Below are positions 28,556-38,854 of a stretch of 64,000 nucleotides of DNA, in pieces. The DNA lies in NCBI RefSeq assembly GCF_022347745.1, contig NZ_JAKRGC010000004.1, forward strand, positions 1-64,000. The letters run 5' to 3'. Within the stretch, counting starts at the first letter, position 1. Every line of letters begins with the position of its first letter. Position numbers and translations under genes: made by a program. Origin of the DNA: Streptomyces sp. OfavH-34-F (GTDB lineage Bacteria > Actinomycetota > Actinomycetes > Streptomycetales > Streptomycetaceae). The notes beneath the pieces were generated by a model, which did no database searches, was not told the origin of the DNA, and saw only the letters and a program-made list of their open reading frames with translations.

Positions 28556-29002
28556 TCAGGCGGCGACGACCTCGATGCCGAGCTTCGCAGCGACCTCGGG
28601 GTGCAGACGCACGGACACCTGGTGCCCGCCGAGCGTCTTGATCGGCGAGCCGAGCTCGACGCGACGCTTGTCGACGTCCGGACCACCGGCGGCCTTGATC
28701 GCCGAGGCGATGTCGGCCGGGGTGACGGAGCCGAAGAGGCGGCCGGCGTCGCCGGAGCGAACGGCCAGACGGACCTTGACGGCCTCCAGCTTCGCCTTGA
28801 CCTCGTTGGCCTGCTCGATCGTGGCGATCTCGTGGATCTTGCGGGCGCGGCGGATCTGCGCCACGTCCTTCTCGCCACCCTTGGTCCAGCGGATGGCGAA
28901 GCCACGCGGAACCAGGTAGTTACGGGCGTACCCGTCCTTGACGTCGACGACGTCGCCCGCAGCACCGAGGCCGGTGACCTCGTGGGTGAGGATGATCTTC
29001 AT
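28556..29002 (-). CDS. rplI: 50S ribosomal protein L9
   Basis: The 148-residue L9 has the N-terminal rRNA-binding domain ([36 protein letters not shown]) and the long linking helix to the C-terminal domain. It sits on the large subunit near the L1 stalk. It is the last gene of the operon rpsF-ssb-rpsR-rplI and starts 18 bp after the rpsR stop. Confidence 0.98.
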   Translation of the reverse strand: MKIILTHEVTGLGAAGDVVDVKDGYARNYLVPRGFAIRWTKGGEKDVAQIRRARKIHEIATIEQANEVKAKLEAVKVRLAVRSGDAGRLFGSVTPADIASAIKAAGGPDVDKRRVELGSPIKTLGGHQVSVRLHPEVAAKLGIEVVAA

Positions 29003-29020
29003 GATTCGGTCACCCTTCCC

Positions 29021-29257
29021 TTATCGCGCGGTGGACGTGTAGGGCAGCAGCGCCATCTCACGGCTGTTCTTGACTGCCGTGGCGACGTCACGCTGGTGCT
29101 GCGTGCAGTTGCCGGTGACGCGGCGGGCACGGATCTTGCCGCGGTCGGAAATGAACTTCCGCAGCATGTTCGTGTCCTTGTAGTCCACGTACTGGGTCTT
29201 GTCCTTGCAGAACGCGCAGACCTTCTTCTTAGGCTTGCGCACAGGCGGCTTCGCCAT
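29021..29257 (-). CDS. rpsR: 30S ribosomal protein S18 (cysteine-containing form)
   Basis: The 78-residue S18 binds S6 on the small subunit. It keeps CAFC and the later CTQH, so it is the zinc-binding (C+) form. Streptomyces also carry a Cys-less paralogue under zinc control, so this is the version expected under zinc-replete growth. It lies 43 bp after ssb in the operon. Confidence 0.97.
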   Translation of the reverse strand: MAKPPVRKPKKKVCAFCKDKTQYVDYKDTNMLRKFISDRGKIRARRVTGNCTQHQRDVATAVKNSREMALLPYTSTAR

Positions 29258-29300
29258 GGTGTTTCTCCTGTGTGATCAAGAAGTGGGGGTACGAACTCCC

Positions 29301-29891
29301 CTAGAAGGGGGGCTCGTCCGAGTAGCCGCCGCCGGAGTTTCCACCCCAGCCGCCTCCGCCGCCTTGCTGGCCCCCGCCCTGGCCGCCGGCCGGCGCGCTC
29401 GTGGCCCACGGGTCGTCGGCGGGAGCGCCGCCACCACCCTGCTGGCCACCACCGGGACCGCCGCCCCAGTTACCGCCACCCTGCTGGCCGCCGCCGTATC
29501 CACCCTGGCCGCCCTGGCCACCGCGACCGGTGGTCTTGGTGACCTTGGCCGTGGCGTTCTTGAGGCTGGGGCCGACTTCCTCGACATCCAGCTCGTAGAC
29601 CGTGCGCTTGACGCCCTCGCGGTCTTCGTACGACCGCTGCTTCAGCCGGCCCTGCACGACAACGCGCATGCCTCGCGTGAGCGACTCGGCGACGTTCTCC
29701 GCCGCCTGCCGCCAGACCGAGCAGGTGAGGAACAGGCCTTCGCCGTCCTTCCACTCATTGGTCTGCCGGTCGAAGATGCGGGGAGTGGACGCGACACGGA
29801 ACTTCGCGACCGCCGCACCGGACGGGGTGAAGCGCAGCTCGGGGTCGTCGACGAGATTGCCGACGACCGTGATGACGGTCTCGCCTGCCAT
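29301..29891 (-). CDS. ssb: Single-stranded DNA-binding protein
   Basis: The 196-residue SSB has an OB-fold at about 1-110 (begins [30 protein letters not shown]) and a glycine/glutamine-rich flexible tail. It ends in the acidic tip DEPPF that docks replication and repair partners. It sits between rpsF and rpsR, as in most bacteria. This is the essential replication SSB rather than the shorter SsbB paralogue, judged by place and tip. Confidence 0.97.
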   Translation of the reverse strand: MAGETVITVVGNLVDDPELRFTPSGAAVAKFRVASTPRIFDRQTNEWKDGEGLFLTCSVWRQAAENVAESLTRGMRVVVQGRLKQRSYEDREGVKRTVYELDVEEVGPSLKNATAKVTKTTGRGGQGGQGGYGGGQQGGGNWGGGPGGGQQGGGGAPADDPWATSAPAGGQGGGQQGGGGGWGGNSGGGYSDEPPF

Positions 29892-29963
29892 GGGTGAACC
29901 TCTCGGCGGGGATTTCTTGGCTGCTTGTTGCTACTCGGACCCGATGACCACTGAGCCGGAAGC

Positions 29964-30254
29964 TCAGTGAATCTCGGGACGGAGGACCTTGGTCCGGAGG
30001 ACCGACTCGTTCAGGTTCATCTGGCGGTCGAGCTCCTTGACGACCGCAGGCTCGGCCTGCAGGTCGATGACCGAGTAGATGCCCTCGGGCTTCTTCTTGA
30101 TCTCGTAAGCGAGACGACGACGGCCCCAGGTGTCGACCTTCTCAACCTTTCCTTCGCCCTCACGGACGACGGAGAGGAAGTTCTCGATCAGCGGGGAGAC
30201 TGCTCGCTCCTCGAGATCGGGGTCGAGGATGACCATCACCTCGTAGTGACGCAT
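29964..30254 (-). CDS. rpsF: 30S ribosomal protein S6
   Basis: S6 (96 residues, [22 protein letters not shown]...) pairs with S18 in the platform of the small subunit. ATG 30254 follows AAAGGAGGTGGG, a strong ribosome site; a longer upstream frame is not supported. It is the first gene of the operon rpsF-ssb-rpsR-rplI. Confidence 0.97.
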   Translation of the reverse strand: MRHYEVMVILDPDLEERAVSPLIENFLSVVREGEGKVEKVDTWGRRRLAYEIKKKPEGIYSVIDLQAEPAVVKELDRQMNLNESVLRTKVLRPEIH

Positions 30255-30532
30255 GTGGAACCCACCTCCTTTGGACTCAGCGGCCACGGTCGTTCCGTGG
30301 CAGGAGGGCCGTGATGCGTTGAGCAACGGTGCCCGAGTAAAACAGTCGCCACTGACAGCGCCCTCGGTGAGGAGAGGCGGTCCGTGCCGGCCTGGGCAGA
30401 CACCGGTGCAGACCGACCAGAGTACCCGCAGACCCGCTTCCGGTTGAAATCCGATGGTCAGGGGACGCAATCTGGACACATCGGGTGTGAGCGGCGCCAC
30501 GATCGCGCCGCATGTCGGCCAGGAGGTCATCC

Positions 30533-30847
30533 ATGGCACACGTAACGCGGACCCGCCCCTCCGTCTCCCTCTTCGCCACGGACGGCAGGCCCCATCCGCT
30601 CCAGAACGGGCTCGTGGTGATCACGCTCGTGCTGGGCGCCCTCGCCTTCATCACGGCGATGTTCCACCACCTGCATCTGATCAGCTCCTGGGCCGGACTC
30701 ATCGGCATCCTCACCGGTGGTTACGGCCAGTACATCTCCGCGACCACGCGCGAGAGGTTCCCTCTCATCCTCGGCATGGGCGCGTCCGCCCTCGGGTTCT
30801 TCCTCGGCATGGCCCACGGCGGACTCTTCGGCGGCGTGATCGGCTGA
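30533..30847 (+). CDS. Small conserved membrane protein, function unknown
   Basis: I do not recognise a function. The 104-residue protein has a basic start, then three hydrophobic segments (about 28-45, 50-65 and 78-102) with a glycine-rich end ([17 protein letters not shown]). ATG 30533 has a strong AGGAGG upstream. It is divergent from rpsF and sits ahead of femX, 174 bp away. Confidence 0.8.
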   Translation: MAHVTRTRPSVSLFATDGRPHPLQNGLVVITLVLGALAFITAMFHHLHLISSWAGLIGILTGGYGQYISATTRERFPLILGMGASALGFFLGMAHGGLFGGVIG

Positions 30848-31021
30848 CCCCCGCGGTCCCGGTCCGGGCGGCTCCGTCACCGACGGGGCCGCCCCCGCAC
30901 GCCGGGCGGAACGCACAGTGCACGACGGGGCCAGACCGCCCGCTTCCCGGCCACAGTAGGCTTCGGCGCGAGAGCCGGAGCCCCTGACCGATGGGGACAC
31001 ACCTGCCGAGGAGCGCCCCGC

Positions 31022-32140
31022 ATGAGCCTGACCCTGAGGACCATCAGCCGAGAGCAACACCTGGCGTACATCCAGAGTCTGCCCGCGGCCAGTCACATGC
31101 AGGTCCCGGCATGGGCGGATGTGAAGGCCGAGTGGCGCTCGGAGAGCCTGGGCTGGTTCGACAAGACCGGCCAGCTCGTCGGAGCGGGCCTGGTGCTCTA
31201 CCGGCAGCTCCCCAAGATCAAGCGGTACCTGGCCTATCTGCCCGAGGGCCCGGTCATCAACTGGTACGCCCCCAATCTGAGCGACTGGCTGCAGCCGATG
31301 CTGGCGCACCTCAAGCAGCAGGGCGCCTTCTCCGTGAAGATGGGCCCCCCGGTCGTCATCCGCCGCTGGGACGCCGCGGCCATCAAGGCCGGCATCCAGG
31401 ACCCGGAGGTCAAGCGCCTGCGGGACGTCGAAGCCACCCACATCGAGCCGCGCGCCTTCGAGGTCGCCGACCGGCTCCGGAAGATGGGCTGGCAGCAGGG
31501 CGAGGACGGCGGCGCCGGGTTCGGTGACGTACAGCCGCGCTACGTGTTCCAGGTGCCGCTGGCGAACCGTTCGCTGGAGGACGTCCACAAGGGCTTCAAT
31601 CAGCTGTGGCGGCGCAACATCAAGAAGGCCGAGAAGGCCGGCGTCGAGGTGGTCCAGGGCAGCTACGCGGAGCTGGCCGAGTGGCAGCGGCTGTACGAGA
31701 TCACGGCGGAGCGCGACCGCTTCCGCCCGCGCCCGCTCGGCTACTTCCAGCGGATGTGGACGGCCCTCAACAGCGAGGACCCCAACCGGATGCGGCTCTA
31801 CTTCGCCCGCCACGAGGGCGAGAACGTCGCGGCGGCGACCATGCTGATCGTCGGCGGCCACGTCTGGTACTCGTACGGCGCCTCTGCCAACCACAAGCGC
31901 GAGGTCCGCCCCTCGAACGCGATGCAGTGGCGGATGCTGCGCGACGCGTACGCCATGGGCGCCACCGTCTACGACCTGCGCGGCATCTCCGACTCGCTGG
32001 ACGAGACCGACCACCTCTTCGGACTGATCCAGTTCAAGGTCGGCACCGGCGGGCAGGCGGCGGAGTACCTGGGCGAGTGGGACTTCCCGCTCAACAAGCT
32101 CCTGCACAAGGCACTCGACATCTACATGTCGCGGCGCTGA
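31022..32140 (+). CDS. femX: FemX-type peptidoglycan bridge-forming aminoacyltransferase
   Basis: The 372-residue protein belongs to the FemABX family, which uses aminoacyl-tRNA to add residues to the wall peptide stem. In Streptomyces, FemX adds the single glycine to LL-diaminopimelate. Both GNAT-like halves are visible, including GQLVGAGLVLYRQLPKIKRYLAYLPEGPV and the family segment NLWRRNIKKAEKAGVEV-like (NQLWRRNIKKAEKAG). The length fits. It is cytoplasmic. It is followed by an alanine-racemase-like gene 105 bp on, another wall-related function. Confidence 0.9.
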   Translation: MSLTLRTISREQHLAYIQSLPAASHMQVPAWADVKAEWRSESLGWFDKTGQLVGAGLVLYRQLPKIKRYLAYLPEGPVINWYAPNLSDWLQPMLAHLKQQGAFSVKMGPPVVIRRWDAAAIKAGIQDPEVKRLRDVEATHIEPRAFEVADRLRKMGWQQGEDGGAGFGDVQPRYVFQVPLANRSLEDVHKGFNQLWRRNIKKAEKAGVEVVQGSYAELAEWQRLYEITAERDRFRPRPLGYFQRMWTALNSEDPNRMRLYFARHEGENVAAATMLIVGGHVWYSYGASANHKREVRPSNAMQWRMLRDAYAMGATVYDLRGISDSLDETDHLFGLIQFKVGTGGQAAEYLGEWDFPLNKLLHKALDIYMSRR

Positions 32141-32245
32141 TCACCGCCCCAGAGCTGACGAAACGGGCTTCATTCGTTTCAATGGGGCCTGAACACGCTT
32201 TCCCATCCGTTCCACCTCAGCCACCAGAAGGGTTCCGGACCGGCC

Positions 32246-33277
32246 ATGGCGCTCTCCCTGTACGTCGACACCGCGCGCTGGCGGGCGCACCAGAAGTCCG
32301 TTATCGACCAGTTTCCGGGCATCGTGCCGGTCTGCAAGGGCAACGGTTACGGCTTCGGCCACGAGCGGCTGGCCGACGAGGCCATCCGCTTCGGCTCCGA
32401 CATCCTCGCGGTCGGCACCACCTACGAGGCGGCCCGCATCAAGGACTGGTTCAGCGGCGATCTGCTGGTCCTCACCCCGTTCCGGCGCGGTGAGGAACCG
32501 GTACCGCTGCCCGACCGCGTCGTCCGGTCTGTCTCGTCCGTGGACGGGGTGCATGCCCTGGTGGGCGCCCGTGTCGTCATCGAGTGCATGAGCTCGATGA
32601 AGCGCCACGGCGTCAAGGAGGAGGAGCTGGGCCTGCTGCACGCCGCCATCGAGGACGTGCGCCTCGAAGGCTTCGCCCTGCACCTGCCGCTGGACCGTAC
32701 GGACGGCTCGGACGCCGTCGAGGAGGTCATCGCGTGGATGGACCGCCTGCGGGCGGCCCGGCTGCCGCTGCACACGATGTTCGTCAGCCATCTGCGCGCC
32801 GACGAGCTGGCCCGGCTGCAGCAGCAGTTCCCGCAGACCCGGTTCCGTGCCCGTATCGGCACCCGGCTCTGGCTCGGGGACCACGAGGCGACGGAGTACC
32901 GGGGCGCCGTGCTCGACGTCACGCGCGTCGTGAAGGGCGACCGGTTCGGCTACCGGCAGCAGAAGGCCGCCTCCGACGGCTGGCTGGTCGTCGTCGCCGG
33001 CGGGACCTCGCACGGCGTGGGCCTGGAGGCGCCCAAGGCGCTGCACGGCGTGATGCCGCGGGCCAAGGGCGTCGCCCGCGCGGGCCTGGCGACCGTGAAC
33101 CGCAACCTGTCGCCCTTCGTCTGGGCGGGCAAGCAGCGCTGGTTCGCCGAGCCGCCGCACATGCAGGTGTCGATCCTGTTCGTGCCCGCGGACGCGGAGG
33201 AGCCGAGGGTGGGCGACGAGCTGGTGGCGCACCTGCGCCACACGACCACCCAGTACGACCGCCTCGTCGAGCGCTGA
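32246..33277 (+). CDS. Alanine-racemase-like PLP protein
   Basis: The 343-residue fold-type III PLP protein has the PLP lysine in PVCKGNGYGFG (Lys31; canonical Alr has VKANAYGHG) and a barrel with FRARIGTRLWLG and a C-terminal beta domain. It differs from housekeeping Alr, which is coded elsewhere in Streptomyces, and the second catalytic tyrosine cannot be placed surely. It might racemise or bind an amino acid used in the wall. It lies just after femX in the same direction and is convergent with the mannosyltransferase gene. Confidence 0.78.
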   Translation: MALSLYVDTARWRAHQKSVIDQFPGIVPVCKGNGYGFGHERLADEAIRFGSDILAVGTTYEAARIKDWFSGDLLVLTPFRRGEEPVPLPDRVVRSVSSVDGVHALVGARVVIECMSSMKRHGVKEEELGLLHAAIEDVRLEGFALHLPLDRTDGSDAVEEVIAWMDRLRAARLPLHTMFVSHLRADELARLQQQFPQTRFRARIGTRLWLGDHEATEYRGAVLDVTRVVKGDRFGYRQQKAASDGWLVVVAGGTSHGVGLEAPKALHGVMPRAKGVARAGLATVNRNLSPFVWAGKQRWFAEPPHMQVSILFVPADAEEPRVGDELVAHLRHTTTQYDRLVER

Positions 33278-33296
33278 GCCCGCGCGCCCGCCCCGT

Positions 33297-34808
33297 TCAG
33301 TCGGCGGCGGGCGCCGCGGCCGTTCCCCACTCGACCCGCGCCCCGGCATCCCCGGCCCCGTCGTGCGCTTCACGGCGTACGCCTCCGGGTTCGGCGAGCC
33401 GGGTGAGCGCGAAGACGTCCTCGGCCCCGTCGAGCACCCCGCCCGACGGGTCGTCCGAGCCGTCGCGCCGCACCCCGTCGCGTTCCGGCATCGAGATGTC
33501 CCGTACGACGAGGGCGCAGAGATAGAGGGTGCCCAGCAGGTGCAGCACGATCGCCAGCTGGTAGCCCTCCGTGGGCAGCCCCTGGTGCTTGTCACCGCTC
33601 CCCGTGTACGCGAGGTACATCCAGATGCCCAGGAAGTACAGGACCTCGCACGCCTGCCAGATCAGGAAGTCCCGCCAGCGGGGCCGCGCCAGCGCGGCGA
33701 GCGGGATGAGCCACAGGACGTACTGCGGTGAGTAGACCTTGTTGACGAGGATGAACACCGCGACGACGAGGAACGCGAGCTGGGCGAACCTCGGCCGGCG
33801 CGGCGCCGTCAGGGCCAGGGCGCCGATCGCCAGGCACAGGACGAGCGTGGCCACCGTCGAGACGGTGTTGACCGTGCTCACGTCGATGGCCTCACCGGTG
33901 CGCTGGGTGATGACCAGCCAGAACGATCCGAAGTCGATGCCGCGTTCCTGGCTGAACGTGTAGAACTTCTTCCACCCCTCGGACGCCGGGAGCATGACCG
34001 GCAGATTGACCACCAGCCAGGAGCCGACCGCCCCCAGCAGGGCCGCGCCGAACGCGCGCCACTTCCCGGCCCGCCAGCACAGCACGAACACGGGCCCCAG
34101 CAGCAGCACGGGGTACAGCTTCGCGGCCGTGGCCAGCCCGATGAGGACGCCGAAGGCCAGCGGACGGCTCCGGGACCACATGAGCATCGCCGCGGCGGTC
34201 AGGGCGACGGCGAGCAGGTCCCAGTTGATCGTGGCGGTGAGGGCGAAGGCGGGCGCGAGCGCCATCAGAAGGCCGTCCCAGGGGCGCCGCCGGTGCGTCC
34301 GGGCGACGCAGACGGCGATCACCGCGGTGCAGATCATCAGCATGCCCGCGTTGGCCAGCCAGTAGGCCTGCTCCTGCTCCTGCAGGGAGCCGCCGCCAGG
34401 CGTCAGCCAGGCCGCGACCTGCATGAACACCCCGGTGAGCACCGGGTACTCCAGGAACTGCATGTCACCGGGCAGCCGGTCGAAGTACGGCACCAGCCCG
34501 TCCGCGAAGCCGCGTCCCGAGTAGAGGTGCGGGATGTCCGAGTAGCAGGCGTGGGTGTACTGGGAGGTGGCTCCCCGGAACCAGGCCCAGTTGTAGCAGG
34601 GCAGCTTCTGCACCATGCCGAGCGCGAACATGCCGATGCCCACCAGGGCGACGGCCGCCACCGGCGTCAGCGCGGTGCTGCCGAGTCGCGCCCAGAGCCC
34701 CGACCTCCCGCCGATCAGCTCGCTGCCGGCCGCCGCGACCTCGTCCCGGTGCGTGGGCCGTACGACGGACCGTTCCTCGTGCACGCTCGTGTCCTCTGCG
34801 CTTGGCAT
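33297..34808 (-). CDS. GT87-type polyprenyl-phosphate-mannose mannosyltransferase (DUF2029-like)
   Basis: The 503-residue protein has about ten to twelve membrane helices after a 45-residue cytoplasmic start. Its first outside loop is rich in aromatic and charged residues (YNWAWFRGATSQYTHACYSDIPHLYSGRG). This is the pattern of the GT-C glycosyltransferases of the GT87 group, which use polyprenyl-phosphate mannose. The acceptor is unknown; wall lipoglycans or secreted proteins are candidates. ATG 34808 is used; ATG 34817 is an in-frame alternative. It lies 123 bp downstream of a class A PBP, same strand. Confidence 0.8.
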   Translation of the reverse strand: MPSAEDTSVHEERSVVRPTHRDEVAAAGSELIGGRSGLWARLGSTALTPVAAVALVGIGMFALGMVQKLPCYNWAWFRGATSQYTHACYSDIPHLYSGRGFADGLVPYFDRLPGDMQFLEYPVLTGVFMQVAAWLTPGGGSLQEQEQAYWLANAGMLMICTAVIAVCVARTHRRRPWDGLLMALAPAFALTATINWDLLAVALTAAAMLMWSRSRPLAFGVLIGLATAAKLYPVLLLGPVFVLCWRAGKWRAFGAALLGAVGSWLVVNLPVMLPASEGWKKFYTFSQERGIDFGSFWLVITQRTGEAIDVSTVNTVSTVATLVLCLAIGALALTAPRRPRFAQLAFLVVAVFILVNKVYSPQYVLWLIPLAALARPRWRDFLIWQACEVLYFLGIWMYLAYTGSGDKHQGLPTEGYQLAIVLHLLGTLYLCALVVRDISMPERDGVRRDGSDDPSGGVLDGAEDVFALTRLAEPGGVRREAHDGAGDAGARVEWGTAAAPAAD

Positions 34809-34931
34809 GTCGCACATCCTGCCGTACGGCGCTGTGGAAGCGGTGAGGGCCGCCGCACCGAAGTGCCGCGGCCCTCACCCCTCGCCGGATTCCCCCCGCG
34901 CCGGACGCGGGGAGCCGGTGCGTGCCGGGCG

Positions 34932-37701
34932 CTACCCGCCCGACTCGCCCCACCAGTTGGTGTTCCCGGTGCTGTTGTTGTTCCCGTTGGTGTTTCCACC
35001 GTTGGTCGTGGTGTTCCCGCCGTCCCCGGTGGAGCCGTCCGTTCCGCCGGCGCCGTCGGTCGTACCGGTGGAGGTGCCGGTGTCCGTGTTGCCGCCGTCG
35101 TTGCCCTGGCTGACACCCGTATCCGTGTTGCCGCCGTCGTTGCCCTGGCTGGTGCCCGTGTTCGCGTTGGCGCCGTTGTTGTTCTGGCAGTTCCAGTCCC
35201 ACGTACCGCAGGTGTCGCTCGGGTCCGGGGTCGGGACCTCGGGCGTGGGCGTGGGCGTGGGGGACGGCTTCTCCGTCTCGGTCTCGGTCGGGGTGGGCGT
35301 GGGGGTCGGCGAGGGCTTCTTGGAGGCGCCGCCGCCGTAGACCTTGTCGCCGATCGGCTCCGCCTCGGGGAACTTCTCGTTCTTCGCGCCCTTCATGGCC
35401 TCGGCCATGTAGTCGTGCCAGACCTGCGCGGGGAACGAGGCGCCGTGGATCTTGTCCTTGCCACCGGTGCCGTACATCGACTCGAACGCGCGGTTCGTGT
35501 TCTTGTCGTCGTCGTCCAGCCGGTACATGCTGATCGCGGTCGACAACTGGGGCGTGTAGCCCACGAACCACGCCGACAGGTTGTCGTCGGTCGTACCGGT
35601 CTTGCCGGCCACGTCGCGGCCCGGAAGGCGGGCGGGCGTACCCGTGCCCTTCTCCACGACGTTCTTGAGGACGTCCGTGACGTTGTCGGCGATGGCGCGG
35701 TCGAAGGCGCTCTTGGTGACCACCTTGTGGCGGTAGACCGGCGCCCCGCGCTTCTTCACCTCGGTGACGGAGAACGGCTCGCGCTGCTGGCCGCGGGCCG
35801 CGAAGGTGGCGTACGCACCGGCCATGCTCGTCGTGCTGGGCGAGGACGTACCGATGGAGAACGACGGCACACCGGCGTCCGCCATGTACTTGTTGTCCTT
35901 CAGGCCGGCCGAGATGGCCGCCGCCTTCACCTTGTCCGTACCGACGTCCATGCCGAGCTGCACGAACGGGGAGTTGGCGGACCACTGCATGGCCTCACGC
36001 AGGGTGATGTTGCCGTACGACTCGTGGTCGTCGTTGGTCTGGAGCCACTCCTTGCCGTCCTCGTCGGTCCAGATGTCGCCGTTGTACTTCTTGATCTTCA
36101 GCTTGTCGTCGCCGTTGTAGATGCTGAGCGGCGAGACCTTCGTGCGCTGCGACTCGTTCTGGTCCGGACCGCCGGACGGATCGCGCTTGCCGTACTCCAT
36201 GGCGGCGGCGAGCACGAACGGCTTGAAGGTGGAGCCGACCGCGGCACCGGTCGGACCGGCGTTGCTGGTGAAGTGCTTGGTCGCGTCCGCACCACCGTAG
36301 ATCGCCCTGATCGCCCCGGTCTTCGGGTCGACCGACGAACCGCCGAACTGCACGTGGGTGTCCTTCTCAGGACGCTTCTTCGGGTCGATGTTCTCGTCGT
36401 AGACCCGCTTGACGGCCTTGCTGAGCTGGTTGACCTTCTTCTTGTCGAAGGTCGTGTGGATCTCGTAGCCGCCCTGGTCGAGCATGTCCTTGGTGATCTT
36501 GGTGTTGTTGATCACCTCGGCATTGGCCATGTTGACGAGGTAGCCGATCTGACCGCCGAGCTGAGCGTTGCGCTTCGGCTTGTCGGGCATCGGGAACTTC
36601 GTGTACTTGTCCCGGTCCTCCTGCGTCATCCGGCCGTCCTTCACCTCCTCGTCGAGAATCCACTTCCAGCGCTTCGTCGCGCGGGCGAGGTTCTTCTCCG
36701 CGGTGGCCTGCACCGGGTCGATCTCCGGCGCGCCGGCCGGGTCGTAGTAGGTGGCGCCCTTGAGAAGGCTGGCCAGGAAGGCGCACTCGCTCGGGTCGAG
36801 GTCCTTGGCGTCCTTGCCGTAATACGTACGGGCCGCGGCCTGAAGACCGGACGCCCCCGTCCGTAGTAGGAGACGTTGAGGTACCCGGCCATGACCTCGG
36901 ACTTCTTCATCTCGCTGCCGACCTTGAGCGTGATGAAGAGTTCCTCGAACTTGCGGGTCAGGGTCTGCTCCTGCGACAGCCGCGAGTTCTTGACGTACTG
37001 CTGGGTGATCGTCGAACCACCCTGGGTCTGACCGCCCTTGGCCATGTTGAACATGGCGCGGGCGATGCCCATGGGGTCGATGCCGTGGTCGGACTCGAAG
37101 GACTTGTTCTCCGCGGAGATGACGGCGTTGCGCATCGCCTCGGGAATCTGCGCGTAGTCGATGACCTGGCGGTTGACCTCACCGCCGGTGGCCACCATCT
37201 GGGTGCCGTCGCTCCAGTAGTAGACGTTGTTCTCCGCCTTCGCGGCGTCCTGGATGTCCGGCTTGGCGACCATCGCGTACGCGAGCCCCGCCAGGCCCAT
37301 CAGCAGACCCAGGAAGCCGATGCACAGACTGGAGACCAGCTTCCAGGACGGAATCCAGCGCCGCAGACCGTTCCGGCCGGCGCGCGGGTAGTCGATGAAG
37401 CGCTTCTTGGCCGGCCGCCCCGGCCGCCGCGCCCCTCCGCCCCGCCGTCCCCGCCACCTCGACGCCGGCCACCACCGCCGCCGTCGGAGCCTCCGCGGCC
37501 CGCACCGCCTCGCTGGGCCGCCCGTCTGGCCGCGGCGCGACCGGCGTACGGGGCCTCCTCACCGTGTGAGGCGGACGGTGAGTCAGAAGTTACTCCGCGT
37601 GACGGTGCCGCGCGGCGTCCGGAGGACTGCTGGGCGGCTCGTCGGGCCGCGGCACGTCCGCCACCTTGCGGTTGCGACGTCTTGCGACGGTGCTCGCTCA
37701 T
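34932..37701 (-). pseudogene. Class A penicillin-binding protein with two apparent single-base frameshifts
   Basis: A PBP1A-type bifunctional wall synthase is spread over three frames. Frame one starts at ATG 37701 (MSEHRRKTSQPQ, basic and glycine-rich cytoplasmic tail). Frame two gives the membrane anchor and glycosyltransferase part (AENKSFESDHGID, GGSTITQQ). Frame three (from about 36850) gives the transpeptidase with STFK, SAN and KTGT, then a long Thr/Pro and Asn/Gly tail. The breaks lie at about 37410-37480 and at a five-C run at 36854-36858. Each is repaired by adding one G to a G run of the coding strand, and the restored protein is otherwise complete. Two sequencing or assembly errors are as likely as a real pseudogene. 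Confidence 0.8.
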
Positions 37702-38088
37702 CGAACGACTACTCCTCGGGCAGGCGAGAGCGCCTGGAAGCGGCAGGTGAGATCCGGTCCCCCGAACGACGGACCGGCCCGGCGACAGGCCCGCCCGCCA
37801 TGCATCCGGCTGCTCCGCGAGCACGGACGTGTGCGCGTGTCTCACGGTTCCCGGTGGTCTGCATGCCGCACAGACTACGCACGGTCAAAACCCTTCTAGG
37901 ACCGAACTTCACCCCAAATAACGCAAGTCGGTTCCTACGAATTGGCGATGTGACGCCGCTCACTGAGGCTCCCCTTGTCGGCACGAGCAACGCGATCTAT
38001 CGTGCTGATGTATCGGGCCGATACATCAGACCGGTACATCGATTCGGCACCAGGGACCGCGGCGGCACAGGAAGAAGGAGGGGCGAGG
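37702..38088. promoter_or_regulatory. Divergent region between PBP gene and PadR gene
   Basis: No credible gene is seen in these 387 bp. The right part is unusually AT-rich for this genome (about 37880-38050) and holds the PadR-like operator. The left part must hold the PBP promoter; no clear motif was recognised there. Confidence 0.5.
38006..38028. promoter_or_regulatory. Probable PadR operator
   Basis: Perfect inverted repeat TGATGTATC-GGGCC-GATACATCA. The ATGTAT/ATACAT halves match the known ATGT-n8-ACAT PadR site type. It lies 61 bp upstream of the TTG start of the padR-like gene, so autoregulation is likely. A further GTACATC half lies at 38034-38040. Confidence 0.7.
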
Positions 38089-38793
38089 TTGAGCAGACGC
38101 TCCGGCATCCTCGAGTTCGCCGTCCTCGGACTGCTCCGCGAATCCCCGATGCACGGCTATGAGCTGCGCAAACGCCTCAACACCTCGTTGGGCATCTTCC
38201 GTGCCTTCAGTTACGGAACCCTCTACCCCTGCCTCAAGACGCTGGTCGCCAACGGCTGGTTGATCGAGGAGCCGGGGACCGCTCCGACGGATTCGGCGTC
38301 CGGCTCCGGCCGGGGCGTCGCTCCTGCCTCGTCCCTCGCGGGACGCCGCGCCAAGATCGTCTACCGATTGACGGCGGAAGGTAAGGAGCACTTCGAGGAG
38401 CTGCTCTCGCACACCGGCCCCGACTCCTGGGAGGACGAGCACTTCGCTGCTCGCTTCGCCTTCTTCGGACAGACGGAGCGGGAGGTGCGGATGCGGGTGC
38501 TGGAAGGCCGTCGCAGCCGGCTGGAGGAGCGCCTGGAGAAGATGAGCGCCTCTCTGGCCCGCACCCGCGAGCGTCTCGACGACTACACACTTGAGCTGCA
38601 GCGACACGGCATGGAGTCCGTGGAGCGCGAAGTGCGCTGGCTGAACGAGCTCATCGAGAGCGAGCGGTCGGGACGGGATCAGCGACGATCCTCGCCCGAG
38701 AGCTCAGCTCAGCAGAACACCGCAGGAGAGCCGGACGGCCTGCCCCGGCGGGGAGACAACCCGTCGGATCCGTCCGGCGACACCGCCAAGTGA
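38089..38793 (+). CDS. PadR-family transcriptional regulator
   Basis: The 234-residue protein has the PadR winged helix at the N-terminus ([24 protein letters not shown]... [19 protein letters not shown]). An insert rich in Ser/Gly/Ala (about 62-85) follows, then a helical, coiled-coil dimer domain (about 95-190) and a disordered tail. The start is TTG 38089, with GAAGGAGGGG upstream; upstream codons lack a site. It ends 61 bp before ino1 and may control it. The operator-like repeat is 61 bp upstream. Confidence 0.9.
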   Translation: MSRRSGILEFAVLGLLRESPMHGYELRKRLNTSLGIFRAFSYGTLYPCLKTLVANGWLIEEPGTAPTDSASGSGRGVAPASSLAGRRAKIVYRLTAEGKEHFEELLSHTGPDSWEDEHFAARFAFFGQTEREVRMRVLEGRRSRLEERLEKMSASLARTRERLDDYTLELQRHGMESVEREVRWLNELIESERSGRDQRRSSPESSAQQNTAGEPDGLPRRGDNPSDPSGDTAK

Positions 38794-38854
38794 GCTCATC
38801 GCAGACCGCGGCGAGCTCATCAGAAACATCCATTACACACAGGGAGCAACCGGA

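Noticed and set aside
37300-37845. Separate glycine/arginine-rich gene
   Set aside because: Its start from 37701 is the N-terminal tail of the PBP, and its end is an out-of-frame tail created by the first frameshift.
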